64,000 bases of DNA from Morinoia aosen (lineage: Eukaryota; Arthropoda; Malacostraca; Amphipoda; Talitridae). Below are positions 10,700 to 22,225 of the stretch, piece after piece. Where the stretch lies: positions 15,028,293 to 15,092,292 of the forward strand of contig CM059575.1 of assembly GCA_030386875.1 (NCBI GenBank), given 5' to 3'. The position numbers and the translations under genes were made by a program. The notes below the pieces were generated by a model. That model did no database searches, was not told the DNA's origin, and was given only the letters and a program-made list of their open reading frames with translations. How positions within the stretch are numbered: position 1 is the first letter of the stretch; each line of letters begins with the position of its first letter.

Positions 10700-11969
10700 C
10701 ATCATGCAGTCATCGACACAGTTCGTGCTGGCATTCTCTTACTCTGAGGCCTATCTTACATGAGTGACACAATAGAAGGGTATCGAATGGATTTTGAAAC
10801 AGCTTAATCTATTTTCAGTTTTATAAATTGTTGCTATGTGCTTCTACTATTTAAGCATATGAGAAATGTAATGTCAGGGAACGTAATTCAAAGGACGAAA
10901 CAGTCAATATCCAGCCCCTATCTGAAGTCACAAAGAACACTCATCGAATACGCCTGATAATGCACGTTAGCGTTGGCGCCTTTGTTTTTTGTGGGACTAA
11001 AACTTTCAAAATGTAACCCAGCTGTTCTCACCTCACAATCGTTGATTTCAATCAGCAGATAGGAATACTGTGACAAAATAGATCTTCTGAGATATGAGCG
11101 GCGGATATACAAATAAACTTAGTAGTCCTGTCTCGCGAAGCCGAAGTGAAACGTGAAAAATCAGTGTCTCTCGTCTATTGTACGATTAGAGTGAATGAAG
11201 AAATAATGTGTGTATTATTCTACAAACTCTGTCTCGTATTGTCTGGCCACACTATCTTGTTTGCCAGTCGAGGAGAGGAAGGTGCGCGTCGGTTTTGCCT
11301 TGACATGGCATTGAATTCGCTGCATCGTTAGCGAACTGTTGTAATGCAACGGAGACTAAATTTGTGCAGACGAAGAAACTGCACACAGTTCTTACGTTAA
11401 TTTCGTTAAGAAATGTGGTGGGCATGCGATAAAGGTAACTGAGTAGGTAATTCCTTCGCCCCAAAAATGCTCAACACATTGGTAAATTTTTAAATTTTAG
11501 TCACCGTTTATTAAGGAAAGTACAATGATATAACGGAATTCACCAAAATGCTAATTATCACACAGATATTGAAAATCAATCCATTTTTTCTTAATTTTCA
11601 GCAAAACTAAAATATCCCTACTCATTAAGGCTATTTCTACACTTACATGCAGGAACTTATTCTTCCTATGACCATCTCTGTATCCTCTGCTTCCTTGAGA
11701 AGGAAATCTACCTGAAACCGTGATACACAACTCCTTGTCAAATGTTACTATTGTATTAGTGTAGTTGGGAATATAAGCTTACCAATTTTCTTCAAACATG
11801 GATAACTCATTTTCTTGTGAAAATTTTAATTTTACTTTCATCCGGCCACGTGACAGTATCTCAGATTGTGCCTGGTTTCCACAAATAGTTTGCAGCAGAT
11901 TTAAATCTATGAGAAACATTTCTACCTTTAAACAGAGGGGTTTCTTTAGGTGACCTTGAGTGTTATTTC
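10700..11969. other. AT-rich DNA, no gene recognised
   Basis: ORFs of 61-70 codons on both strands without domains. Probably intergenic or intronic. Confidence 0.5.
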
Positions 11970-12213
11970 GATGAAGACCTCGACTGATGGTGTCTTGGAT
12001 GAAAACGTCGACTGATGGTGTCTTGGATGAAGACGTCGACTGATGGTGTCTTGGATGAAAACGTCGACTGATGGTGTCTTGGATGAAGACGTCGACTGAT
12101 GGTGTCTTGGATGAAGACGTCGAATGATGGTGTCTTGGATGAAGACGTCGAATGATGGTGTCTTGGATGAAGACCTCGACTGATGGTATCTTGGATGAAG
12201 ACATCGACTGATG
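11970..12213. repeat. 28-bp minisatellite, about 8.7 copies
   Basis: The unit contains GATGGTGTCTTGGATGAAGA followed by CGTCGACT or close variants (AAAACG, CGAATG, CCTCG). Copies are more than 90% identical. Three overlapping minus-strand frames (85, 126 and 141 codons) are open across it, because the unit lacks stops on that strand and 28 is not a multiple of 3. Many units contain the palindrome GTCGAC. Confidence 0.95.
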
Positions 12214-13680
12214 CCAACAAACAATCCAGTAGTGTGGGGTTGGATATCGAAACGAGTTACAAACAGCGTATTTTTATTTTTATAATGGCCCACCTCACTA
12301 CCACGCAAGTTAATTGCCTGGCACATAGGAAACAGCTCGAGTCTTCCACTTTGTGATCAAGCATCCTACGACGTGCGCATAAGTTTTTAGGACTCGAAAC
12401 ATTAATAACTTATGTCTCCCGCTTTCATTAACGTCTCAAGTCTCATTAGGCATTAATATTTCCTGTATCTATCTCACTGTTTCTGTAACTCAACATTACT
12501 TTAACGAAGGTCATTAGATAACTCTTTAAATTTAACTACGATTGTTCAGTGAAAATTTATTGCAAGAGTTCACAAACACAATTCTCAGGAAGATAAGACT
12601 CACAGCTTTTATATAACACACGTAGAGGTCTATGCTTGACTGAATATTTCATTTTTTCATGCAAGAATACTATAATGAGGTGCATCTATTGCAAATGAAT
12701 TAACAATAGAATTCATGTGAGATGAACAGAAAGAGTTTTGTGCGTTTGCGTTGGAACATTTGAATTTTTCCCACTAAATGACAGAAAAACATCGATTTTC
12801 AATATCGCAGTCGTATTTTCAAATTTTTACGTAAATCAATTTCATTGTTTTTTTATACTTTGAACTATAATCAATAAGTAAGATTTGAGGATTTGGGCGT
12901 TTACTCCCGTGTTGCCAACCTACGTGAGTCATTGTACATCCAAATATTTGTCGTTCCACTTACTCGGAGATGCTGTTCAGTTTAGCTTCCCCCAAGTACA
13001 CATAAACTGACTGCTACGCAAGTTATCACCAAGCCCGGGATGGTTGGCCTGATTTGCTCCATGCATTCTCATAAATTGCCTCTCGGTCACAACAGACTAT
13101 TGGTCAACACTTGTTGTTTTGCTCTTTGAACGCGTTACCCATAAACGTGTTCTGCATGCCTCCATCAGTTCCCACTGCACAACAGTTCTGTACCCTACAA
13201 AGATATACAGTAAACTTCGTTCTTCATTTTTACGTACATCGAATCCTTTTCAGTGTTCCTCCTCCAAATTCTCAGTATAATAATATATAAATAATAAGAA
13301 GCGCCAGTTACTGCAAAAGGCTCTAATGAACTACACAGCATCCTGTTGCGAGTGATGGCGCAGAAAATGTTCGTAACACAAGATGTACGGCAGAATGTCC
13401 TTCACGCATCCTCTTACTCGCGACAACAGTTCGCGGTAATGCCAACACTTCCGTAATAGGATCATTGTCTAGCAGAATTTACCATGAATAAATTTTGAGC
13501 TATTCCAGTCTGATACCTCCATGAGTGACTAACCAACAAAACGAGCAGTCCCCGACGAACCACTCCGAGTGCAAAATATCCTCAAACAATCATAAATAAA
13601 GAGCAAAAATTTTGTTTCAACTTCACAAGATGTTGAAAAGAAATGTCGCTCGGGAGAATATACTTGATAGCAATTTAAAA
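12214..13680. other. AT-rich DNA, no gene recognised
   Basis: Many stops in all frames. No tandem repeat, RNA gene or element boundary was recognised. Confidence 0.5.
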
Positions 13681-13681
13681 C

Positions 13682-13860
13682 GGACTCTGTGGCTTAATGG
13701 TTGATAGAAATTAATGATGACTAGGAAAATCGTAGGTTCCAGACCCAGCGCAGCCAGCCGAATTTTTCTCCACACTGGTAAAAAAGAAGTTATCCGTAAT
13801 TCCCCAATCGACTCACCTACGTAAAATGGGTGCTGGCTTACCTACGGCTATAAAACTCAA
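13682..13860 (+). mobile_element. tRNA-derived SINE-like element
   Basis: Starts with an A-box-like TGGCTTAATGGTTGA. About 45 bp downstream is a B-box/T-arm-like TAGGTTCCAGACCCA. A non-tRNA body follows to about 13860. The spacing fits an internal pol III promoter. Ends and target duplications were not found, so the boundaries are approximate. Confidence 0.45.
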
Positions 13861-14865
13861 CATCTGATTTTTTATTGATCAGTTTGAACGGAATTAAATA
13901 TCATGCTTGAAAAACATTAATATTTGTCTTACAGCACTATCTTAAAAAAAAACGAAACACCAGTTACGGTTCTTACGGCCACTGCAGGGAATGAATAATT
14001 CAGACAGTACCCTGAGATGAAGTGATGGTTTAAGTATGGTCACATACACATTAACAATCCGTCACCAACACACAGAAGCTGCAGCCAGGAGACGTTCGAG
14101 GCATCAACACACCGGCCCTCATCCCGCCAGCGTGCGGTGCTCGAAGCCTCAGTAAAAATCTGGACACCTTCCTTTCCCATCAGTGAAAACCCAGCCTAAA
14201 TTTTTCACTCTGCATCTATGAATTTAGCCGCACAGTGCAGAGGCTATACTTGGGAGGCTCAAATCACAGATGTCCCGGCAAAGAGTCAAGACGTGGAGGA
14301 AGAGCGCTCTTGAAGATGCATCTCCACTTGTCATGCAACCCAGCTCTGAACGTTGACTTCCTTCAGTGAATCTCACAAAGCAACGCACAGTCCGCCCACG
14401 TGCGGTTATCAGGTCAAGTCAATAGAAAAATTACCGGAAAAACACACCGCCTACTTTGATAATTAGAATAATGAATAATGTTTTTGTATCAGCACTTGCT
14501 TTATAGTTCACAACACCTGCTTTGATAATTAGAATAATGTATTGATACCAGCACCTGTTTCTTTGGTTCAAAACCTTTACGGTTATGCACCAATAACGAT
14601 ATTGTCTACGCCATGGCTCCAGTATAAAATTTTGAGAATGGAATCTAGCACCGAGTAATGGAAATCAGTGAGATAATAATACGACAAAGACAGTTCTTAT
14701 AAGCCTGTGCACACTATGAAATGGCTTCAGTATTTCGTGCTGCCCAAGAAATGCTCATCCTATCTCCTGAACTCTGCATCAACTTTCAAGAAACAGATTT
14801 ATCAATGAAGCCGGTCAAATAAATTGGAAAATTTACGATTAAAAGTTCTAAGAATTGGATATACG
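13861..14865. other. Non-coding DNA with a diverged direct duplication near 14452-14570
   Basis: A segment with TTTGATAATTAGAATAATG occurs at about 14455 and again at about 14519, each followed by a related TATCAGCAC / TACCAGCAC tail. This is a two-copy tandem of about 64-68 bp. The rest holds nothing recognisable. Confidence 0.5.
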
Positions 14866-15008
14866 TACCAGTTACTAAGCGAGATGGTTTTGCGTCTGCT
14901 TCGAATTAAAGCTCACAGGTTCATTGCCATCACGATATAGAGTTATATTCTCATCAGGATGAAATTATGCTACGCAATGGAGTTATATTCTCATCAGGAT
15001 GAAATTGG
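14866..15008 (+). mobile_element. tRNA-like SINE fragment with duplicated tail
   Basis: ACTAAGCGAGATGGT (A-box-like) and CACAGGTTCATTGCC (B-box-like) are spaced as in a tRNA-derived promoter. The tail carries GAGTTATATTCTCATCAGGA at about 14940 and again about 41 bp later, a short tandem duplication typical of SINE tails. Confidence 0.4.
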
Positions 15009-15150
15009 CTCTGGCATGACTTGAAAAGTATGCGTAAAGATACGTTCTTTTTCACAAAATGCTTTCCATGTTTTTTCCATTTTTAATAACTTCCTTTTTT
15101 ATCACGCACATATAACACTGAAACATTTCCGATAATAAACTAACCCAACG

Positions 15151-17949
15151 TCCTGCTACAACACTAGCCACCTCACTACTGTTTCAACACTAGCCACCTC
15201 ACTACACCCCTGCTACCACACTAGCCACCTCACTACACCCCTGCTACATCACTAGCCACCTCACTACACCCCTGCTACAACACTAACCACCTCACTACAC
15301 CCCTGCCACAACACTAGCCACCTCACTACACCCCTGCTACAACAATAGCCACCTCACTACACCCCTGCTACAACACTAGCCACCTCACTACTGCTACTAC
15401 ACTAGCTCCCTCACTACTCCCCTGCTACCACAATAGCCACTTCACTACAGCTACAACACTAGCCACCTCACTACACCCCTGCTACAACACTAGCCACCTC
15501 ACTACTGCTACAAAACTAGCCACCTCACTACACCCCTGCTACAACACTAGCCACCTCACTACTCCCCTGCTACCAATATAGCCACTTCACTACAGCTACA
15601 ACACTAGCCACCTCACTACACCCCTGCTACCACAATAGCCACCTCACTACTGCTACAACACTAGCCACCTCACTACACTACTGCTACAACACTAGCCACC
15701 TCACTACATCCCTCCTACAACACTAGCCACCTCACTAGTGCTACCACAATAGCCACCTCACTACACCCCTGCTACAACACTAGCAACCTCACTACTGCTC
15801 TAACACTAGCCACCTCACTACACCCCTGCTACAACACTAGCCACCTCACTACTGCTACAACACTAGCCACCTCACTACACCCCTGCTACAACACTAGCCA
15901 ACTCACTACTGCTACTACACTAGCCTCCTCACTACACCCCTGCTACCACAATAGCCACTTCACTACTGCTACAACACTAGCCACCTCACTACACCTCTGC
16001 TACCACAATAGCCACCTCACTACTGCTATAACACTAGCCACCTCACTACACCCCTGCTACAACACGAGCCCCCTCACTACACCCTTGCTACCACAATAGC
16101 CACCTCACTACTGCTACAACACTAGCCACCTCACCACACCCCTGCTACCACAATAGCCACCTCACTACTGCTACAACACTAGCCACCTCACTACTGCTAC
16201 TATACTAGCCCCCTCACTACACCCTGCTACCACAATAGCCACCTCACTACTGCTACTATACTAGCCCCCTCACTACACCCCTGCTACCACAATAGCCACC
16301 TCACTACTGCTACTATACTAGCCCCCTCACTACACCCCTGCTACAACACTAGCTACCTCACTACTGCTACAACACTAGCCACCTCACCACACCCCTGCTA
16401 CCACAATAGCCCCCTCACTACACCCCTGCTACCACAATAGCCACCTCACTACTGCTACTATACTAGCCCCCTCACTAGACCCCTGCTACCACAATAGCCA
16501 CCTCACTACTGCTACAACACTAGCCACCTCACTACACCCCTGCTACAACACTAGCTACCTCACTACTGCTACAAAACTAGCCACCTCACTACTGCTACTA
16601 TACTAGCCCCCTCACTACTGTTACTATACTAGCCACCTCACCACACCCTTGCTACCACAATAGCCACCTCACTACTGCTACAACACTAGCCACCTCACTA
16701 CTGCTACTATACTAGCCCCCTCACAACACCCCTGCTACAACACTAGCCACCTCACTACTGCTACAACACTAGCCACCTCACTACTGCTACTATACTAGCC
16801 ACCTCACCCCACCCCTGCTACCACAATAGCCACCTCACTACTGCTACAACAATAGCCACCTCACTACTACTACTATACTAGCCCCCTCACTACACCCCTG
16901 CTACAACACTAGCCACCTCACTACTGCTACAACACTAGCCACCTCACTACTGCTACTATACTAGCCACCTCACCACACCCCTGCTACCACAATAGCCACC
17001 TCACTACTGCTACAACAAAAGCCACCTCACTACTGCTACTGTACTAGCCCCCTCACTACACCCTGCAACCACAATAGCCACCTCACTACTGCTACAACAC
17101 TAGCCACCTCACCACTGCTACAACACTAGCCACCTCACTACTGCTACAACACTAGCCACCTCACTACTGCTACAACACTAGCCACCTCACTACTGCTACA
17201 ACACTAGCCACCTCACTACTGCTACAACACTAGCCACCTCACTACTGCTACAACACTAGCCCCCTCACTACACCCCTGCTACCACAATAGCCACCTCACT
17301 ACTGCTACAACAATAGTCACCTCACTACTGCTACAACACTAGCCACCTCACTACTGCTACAACACTAGCCACCTCACTACTACTACAACATTAGCCACCT
17401 CACTACTGCTACAACACTAGCCCCCTCACTACACCCCTGCTACAACACTAGCCACCTCACTACTGCTACAACACTAGCCCCCTCACTACACCCCTGCTAC
17501 CACAATAGCCACCTCACTACTGCTACAACACTAGCCACCTCACTACTGCTACAACACTAGCCACCTCACTACTGCTACTATACTAGCCCCCTCACTACAC
17601 CCCTGCTACAACACTAGCCACCTCACTACTGCTACAACACAAGCCACCTCACTACTGCTACTATACTAGCCCCCTCACTACACCCCTGCTACAACACTAG
17701 CCCCCTCACTACACCCCTGCTACAACACTAGCCACCTCACTACACCCCTGCTACAACACTAGCCACCTCACTACTGCTACAACACTAGCCCCCTCACTAC
17801 TGTTACTATACTAGCCCCCTCACTACACCCCTGCTACAACACTAGCCACCTCACTACTGCTACTATACTAGCCCCCTCACTACACCCCTGCTACAACACT
17901 AGCCACCTCACTACTGCTACAACACTAGCCACCTCACTACACCCCTGCT
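15151..17949. repeat. Mixed 26/31-bp minisatellite array, about 100 copies
   Basis: A basic 26-bp unit, TGCTACAACACTAGCCACCT plus CACTAC, alternates with a 31-bp form carrying an extra ACCCC before TGCTAC. Subtypes include TACCACAATAGCC, TACTATACTAGCC and CCCCCTCAC variants. Long units dominate at the start (15180-15370). Short units run in homogeneous stretches near 17110-17250. Neither strand has a long ORF because CTAG supplies stops. Confidence 0.97.
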
Positions 17950-19138
17950 TCGAGTCTAGCTTAACTTGACGCTCTCTCCAAATCAAAATAAACGAATGTT
18001 ATATAAATTTTCCAAGTGAATAAAGTTATCATTGATAACCAAGCGTCCATATATCCCCCATTAGTTTACACATTGAACTTATAACGAGCAGCAGTCGATC
18101 GCGCGTCGCGAACAAAATAAGTCCGCATCGGTTGCAGCCATCTGCCAGCTCTCGGTAGGTCGTGAAGAGTGCTGGAATCTTGTTTAGATAAACTCAGATC
18201 GAGGTATAATACATGCTCAACCGATATCAGCGGTTCTGAAATATTTAAGGAAAATTAAATCTCTACCTTAACAGTGAACGACTCGCACAGGAAGTTATGC
18301 TGCCCTCACATCAGCTTTTTTTAAATTAACAAGTAGTTATAAGTCGAAAATTGAGAAACAATTGTACATTCTAACCACAGTAAGGTCAGAAAACCCTAAA
18401 GGTCACTGAACGTATTCACGCTCACAAATAGCCATAAGTATCCAAATGCGTACATTGTAATAGCCTCAAGAAAAAAAACAATTTAGGCGTATCACTTGAG
18501 GTAAATAAATTGTTGGAAACGAGTTAAATTAAAGAATTATGTAATTAGCATTACTCTTAAAGCTGGAGTATAACCCTCGTACGAGTGCATATGATTGTTG
18601 CAACCAAGTTTCAAATTGAGCATAATTTAACTTACGGTTTGAAGTCTGCTAACATAACCTTAGCTTCCAATATAGCAAATTAGGCAAAAAATAAACATTC
18701 ACACAAACGAGCATATATTTCAAAGCATACGAGGAGAATAGCAGCAGAGAGATCAGCTTCAGGAGTCGGAGGAACAGCATTTGAATGTTACTGACCGCGG
18801 TGACTCCTGACACAAACTGTCGCACTGCTGTGCAAGATTTAAATTTCTCAAATAAACACATTAAACGATAACTTCGACTTTTTCGCGTTGATTCGGTACC
18901 ACACCGACTGACCTACAATTTTTTAGTATTTATCGTAATAACAAAAGTAAGAATAATGACACTCTAGACAAAAGGGAACGAAATAAAACCCTAAACAGAA
19001 TTTCATAGAGAAAAATTGCTCATAGTAACTTATGGGATCGTTGTATCGTACGCGAATTCAGTAGCTGTAAAGATGCTAGCGCTCAGCACACTGTTGTACT
19101 GTGTCATTTGCGCGTTAGGAAGCGTTTATTTTCAAAAG
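17950..19138. other. AT-rich DNA, no gene recognised
   Basis: A 70-codon minus ORF at 18649-18861 has hydrophobic Leu/Phe runs but no recognisable family. Nothing else is supported. Confidence 0.5.
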
Positions 19139-19250
19139 ACTCCAAGTGTAGCTCTGCTGCAGCGGTGGAAGTCGCTGTTACAACGAGGAGACCGAGGACG
19201 GCAGCGTCGGGGTCTGGCGCAGAGCTGCGAGCGGATGCAGCGGCACAGAC
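19139..19250 (+). other. Possible small exon, GC-rich, strong donor
   Basis: Bounded by TTTATTTTCAAAAG (weak acceptor) and CAGAC|GTAAGAAAC (good donor). Two plus frames are open across it. One reads Ala-rich (VEVAVTTRRPRTAASGSG), the other Arg/Gln-rich. GCAGCGG repetition means low-complexity composition may explain the openness. Confidence 0.2.
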
Positions 19251-19269
19251 GTAAGAAACATTGCTGAAA

Positions 19270-19500
19270 AGGTCTGTAACAAAGAAGGGGTCGGGGTGGG
19301 ACGGTTAGGGGACCGGCGTAATTGGGGAAAAGGTCGATCAAAATATCAAGTTCCTTTGATAGAACAAAAACTCTTCCGGTCGATGGAGGAGGGGCAGTGA
19401 GAGCAGGAAGAGGGGCGAGGGGCGGGAGGGAGGGGCGGACAGGAGAGGCGACGAGGGACCTCAAATTAAGAAATGCTCACCTGCTGCCCCTGCCAAACGT
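19270..19500. promoter_or_regulatory. GC/purine-rich island with paired TCF-like sites
   Basis: GATCAAAATATCAAG (19336-19350) and CCTTTGATAG (19353-19362) give two divergent TCF/LEF-like cores about 10 bp apart. They are followed by a GA/GGGGCG-rich tract. ORFs of 105 and 110 codons on opposite strands cross it without domains. Regulatory function is inferred from motif clustering only. Confidence 0.25.
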
Positions 19501-19639
19501 GTGCCAATGTTCCGGGTGGAACTGGCCTATTTTTATACAAATGAAAACTGAAGTCAACCCACTACATACTCGACATGCTCTCAATGTGGAATGCTCTTTA
19601 ACACATTTCCTCCGAAGTGACCCGCCGGTGGTCACTTAG

Positions 19640-21599
19640 GTGATTTTCATAGTGCTACTGACCCACCTGCAGTCACTAACTCATTTTTTATTAATACTTA
19701 ATAAAAGCTAAGTGAACGTCCGATCCAGTTAATGCTTGCTATTTTCAAAGTTGATTACCACAATTGACTTTAAATTTGAATTGAATATTGAACTTCAGTT
19801 TCACCCATCGCAGTTAACGAGTTAAAGTCGATTTATTTTCGTACTTAAGAAAAATATTAAAGTTTTGTTTGCTTGTACGCTACTCTACGATGTAAAATAG
19901 TGTCATTATTTTTGTACAACAATGGCGCCAATTACGTATTAAAAAATAAAATATTTTATGGCATAACTATGACATCCGATGCGTAAGATAATGATACCGT
20001 ATCAAGATTAGACATGAAAATTATTAACTTCACTCATCAAGAACCGTAGTGAAGCATTCAGTAGAATATCCGAAGCGATAACTTTTTCTAAATAGAATAC
20101 CAAAATAAGCACATGTTTCTGATCGATTACTCGTTGAAATTCAACATGCAGACAAGATCTTCCCGCTTCGCACCCCAACTGTGACGGGACGCAGAGCTGC
20201 GCACGATGATCAGACTCTTGCATGTTCCAGGATACTTAATAAATACGTCAATTAATCTCCTAAATTACGATTACAATTCGAGAAATAATTACATTTTCTG
20301 ATAAGAATTAGCAGTATTGTAACTCCTTACCTCAACAAAATCACTACGCTATTCTTGCAGCATTTTGCCAAACAGTACAAATCATGAGCATTACTTAATA
20401 CTTATCCAGTCAGTGCATTCACAATAAGCAACCAATGTGTAATCAATCGTGTGTTAGCTTTCTACGTTTCGAACAAGATGCACAACGCATACCACACTGT
20501 AGTAATTATGAAGTAACGGTGCCCTAATTTACAGGTGCGTGCTGAGCGAGACACTGGCATGCACGGCAGTGTGCAATAAAATCATTTTAAGATCGCATAA
20601 AACAAGTTAACGCTCGCTAGGCGCGCTGTGACGCAACAATTCGTACGCCCACGCTGCGTACCGCTGCTTTCGTTTGTACTGTAAAAATGACTGGCTGTGG
20701 GGCGAACTGCATCTCGTGAATATCTAATCGAATTATAAATTTCATTCGTTTGTTTCAATTCAATGTTATAGGTAATTTGAGCACGTCATTTATTTAAATT
20801 CAGTTATTTGTTTAATCTCCTCCGATTGAACGATTCCTGTCTCTCAATCTTTCTAGTTCTCCAACTGGTTTCTGAAACATTTATAAAAAACAAGTATTTT
20901 TAGTCGTTTGCTCATTTTGAACTAGATGTTTAGAAGGAAATTTCTTTAACATAAGATCCTGGCTATGAGAAAAAGTCGGGGAGCAATATGGGTGGGACGT
21001 TATTTCCCAACGAAACGCCTAAGTTTGGCTTAAAATCACACGCTGTGTGTGAACGCGCGTTGTCTTGAAGGATGTCCCCTCTGTGATTGGTGACGGCAGA
21101 ACATTCTATTCCTGCAGTTTTGAAAAGCCTTTGTGCACTTCAGTGATAATCGTCTTGTTGTATCTTAGTCGCTTTTATTGAAAGGTCTAAGAACGAATCT
21201 GATATCTTATGTTCACAAGTATTGTACCTTTTAAAATGTGTGTTGTCACTTGATATGTGAGCAGAATACAAACTGTAATTTACTTTCCACAGAACGGCGC
21301 AAATCATTCTGGATGTCTTTGACAATGTTAGTTAATGAAATTAAATTCATTTCTCAAAACCATCGTTTGTCTGGAGGTCAATCAAAACCAAGCACTAACT
21401 TGCTAGAAAACTGAACAGGCATGGAGATTAAACGTTAATTTTCAGAGTTAAAATTTATCGCAATGAACTATAACTTCTTACAAAATTCGTTACCGAGGGT
21501 CGTATTTTGATCAAACAGTTCCCTGAATAAATTATTATAGTATAATTATTAATGCTGCAAAGAGGACCATACACATCATTGGATTATGGCCTACAATCC
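19640..21599. other. AT-rich DNA, no gene recognised
   Basis: Only short ORFs (61-71 codons). A GC-richer patch near 20530-20660 with GCGCGCTGTGACGC has no ORF or element signature. Confidence 0.5.
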
Positions 21600-21780
21600 T
21601 GAAATGCTATTATTTGACAGGGTCCGTCCATGGTATCATGCGCCCGTCTCCCTAAGCATTTCGATTTTCAGTTCCGATCGATGCAGGTGGAAAATTCTAT
21701 CGACCAAAGCACCTCGTGACTCCCACGTCACCGCCAGCCCTTCTTTGTTCGGCTGGTCGGTGTAGTACACATCAACCATT
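21600..21780 (+). mobile_element. Weak tRNA-like SINE candidate
   Basis: GGTCCGTCCATGGTATCATG resembles a tRNA 5' end with A-box. About 45 bp on is CAGTTCCGATCGATGC, a poor B-box. A GC-richer body follows to about 21780. Ends and duplications were not identified, so this is tentative. Confidence 0.2.
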
Positions 21781-22225
21781 TTCCAGACTTTGATCTTCAG
21801 TCAATTTCAAGCTTGTAGATCTCTGTATAAAAAAAAAATCCTAAACCGTTACTTATTTTTAATTCTATAGCGTACATGCTCAAAAATTCTTCCAGTTTCT
21901 TTTAGCTCAGTTAATTCGAGCAAAGCTCGTAGTAAATGTTTCCATTGAAATAGTAACTCAAAGAAATGAGTTATACAATCCGGTATGTTTTAGGATCATT
22001 ATGAGGTCTTAATACTACTAACACTGTTTGTGTCAAATATTTGAATTAGCTCAAAGTTAAGGAGATACATTTTTGTCCGTCTACTACCCAAAATTTAAAA
22101 GCACATAAATTATTTGAACATTACAGAGCCATTTTTAAGAAGTTCGTACTTGACGCGGCTCCCAGCGAACTTCACACCAATACAATATAAGTTATTTTTA
22201 GTGATGTCTGCTGGTACTCTCCTTC

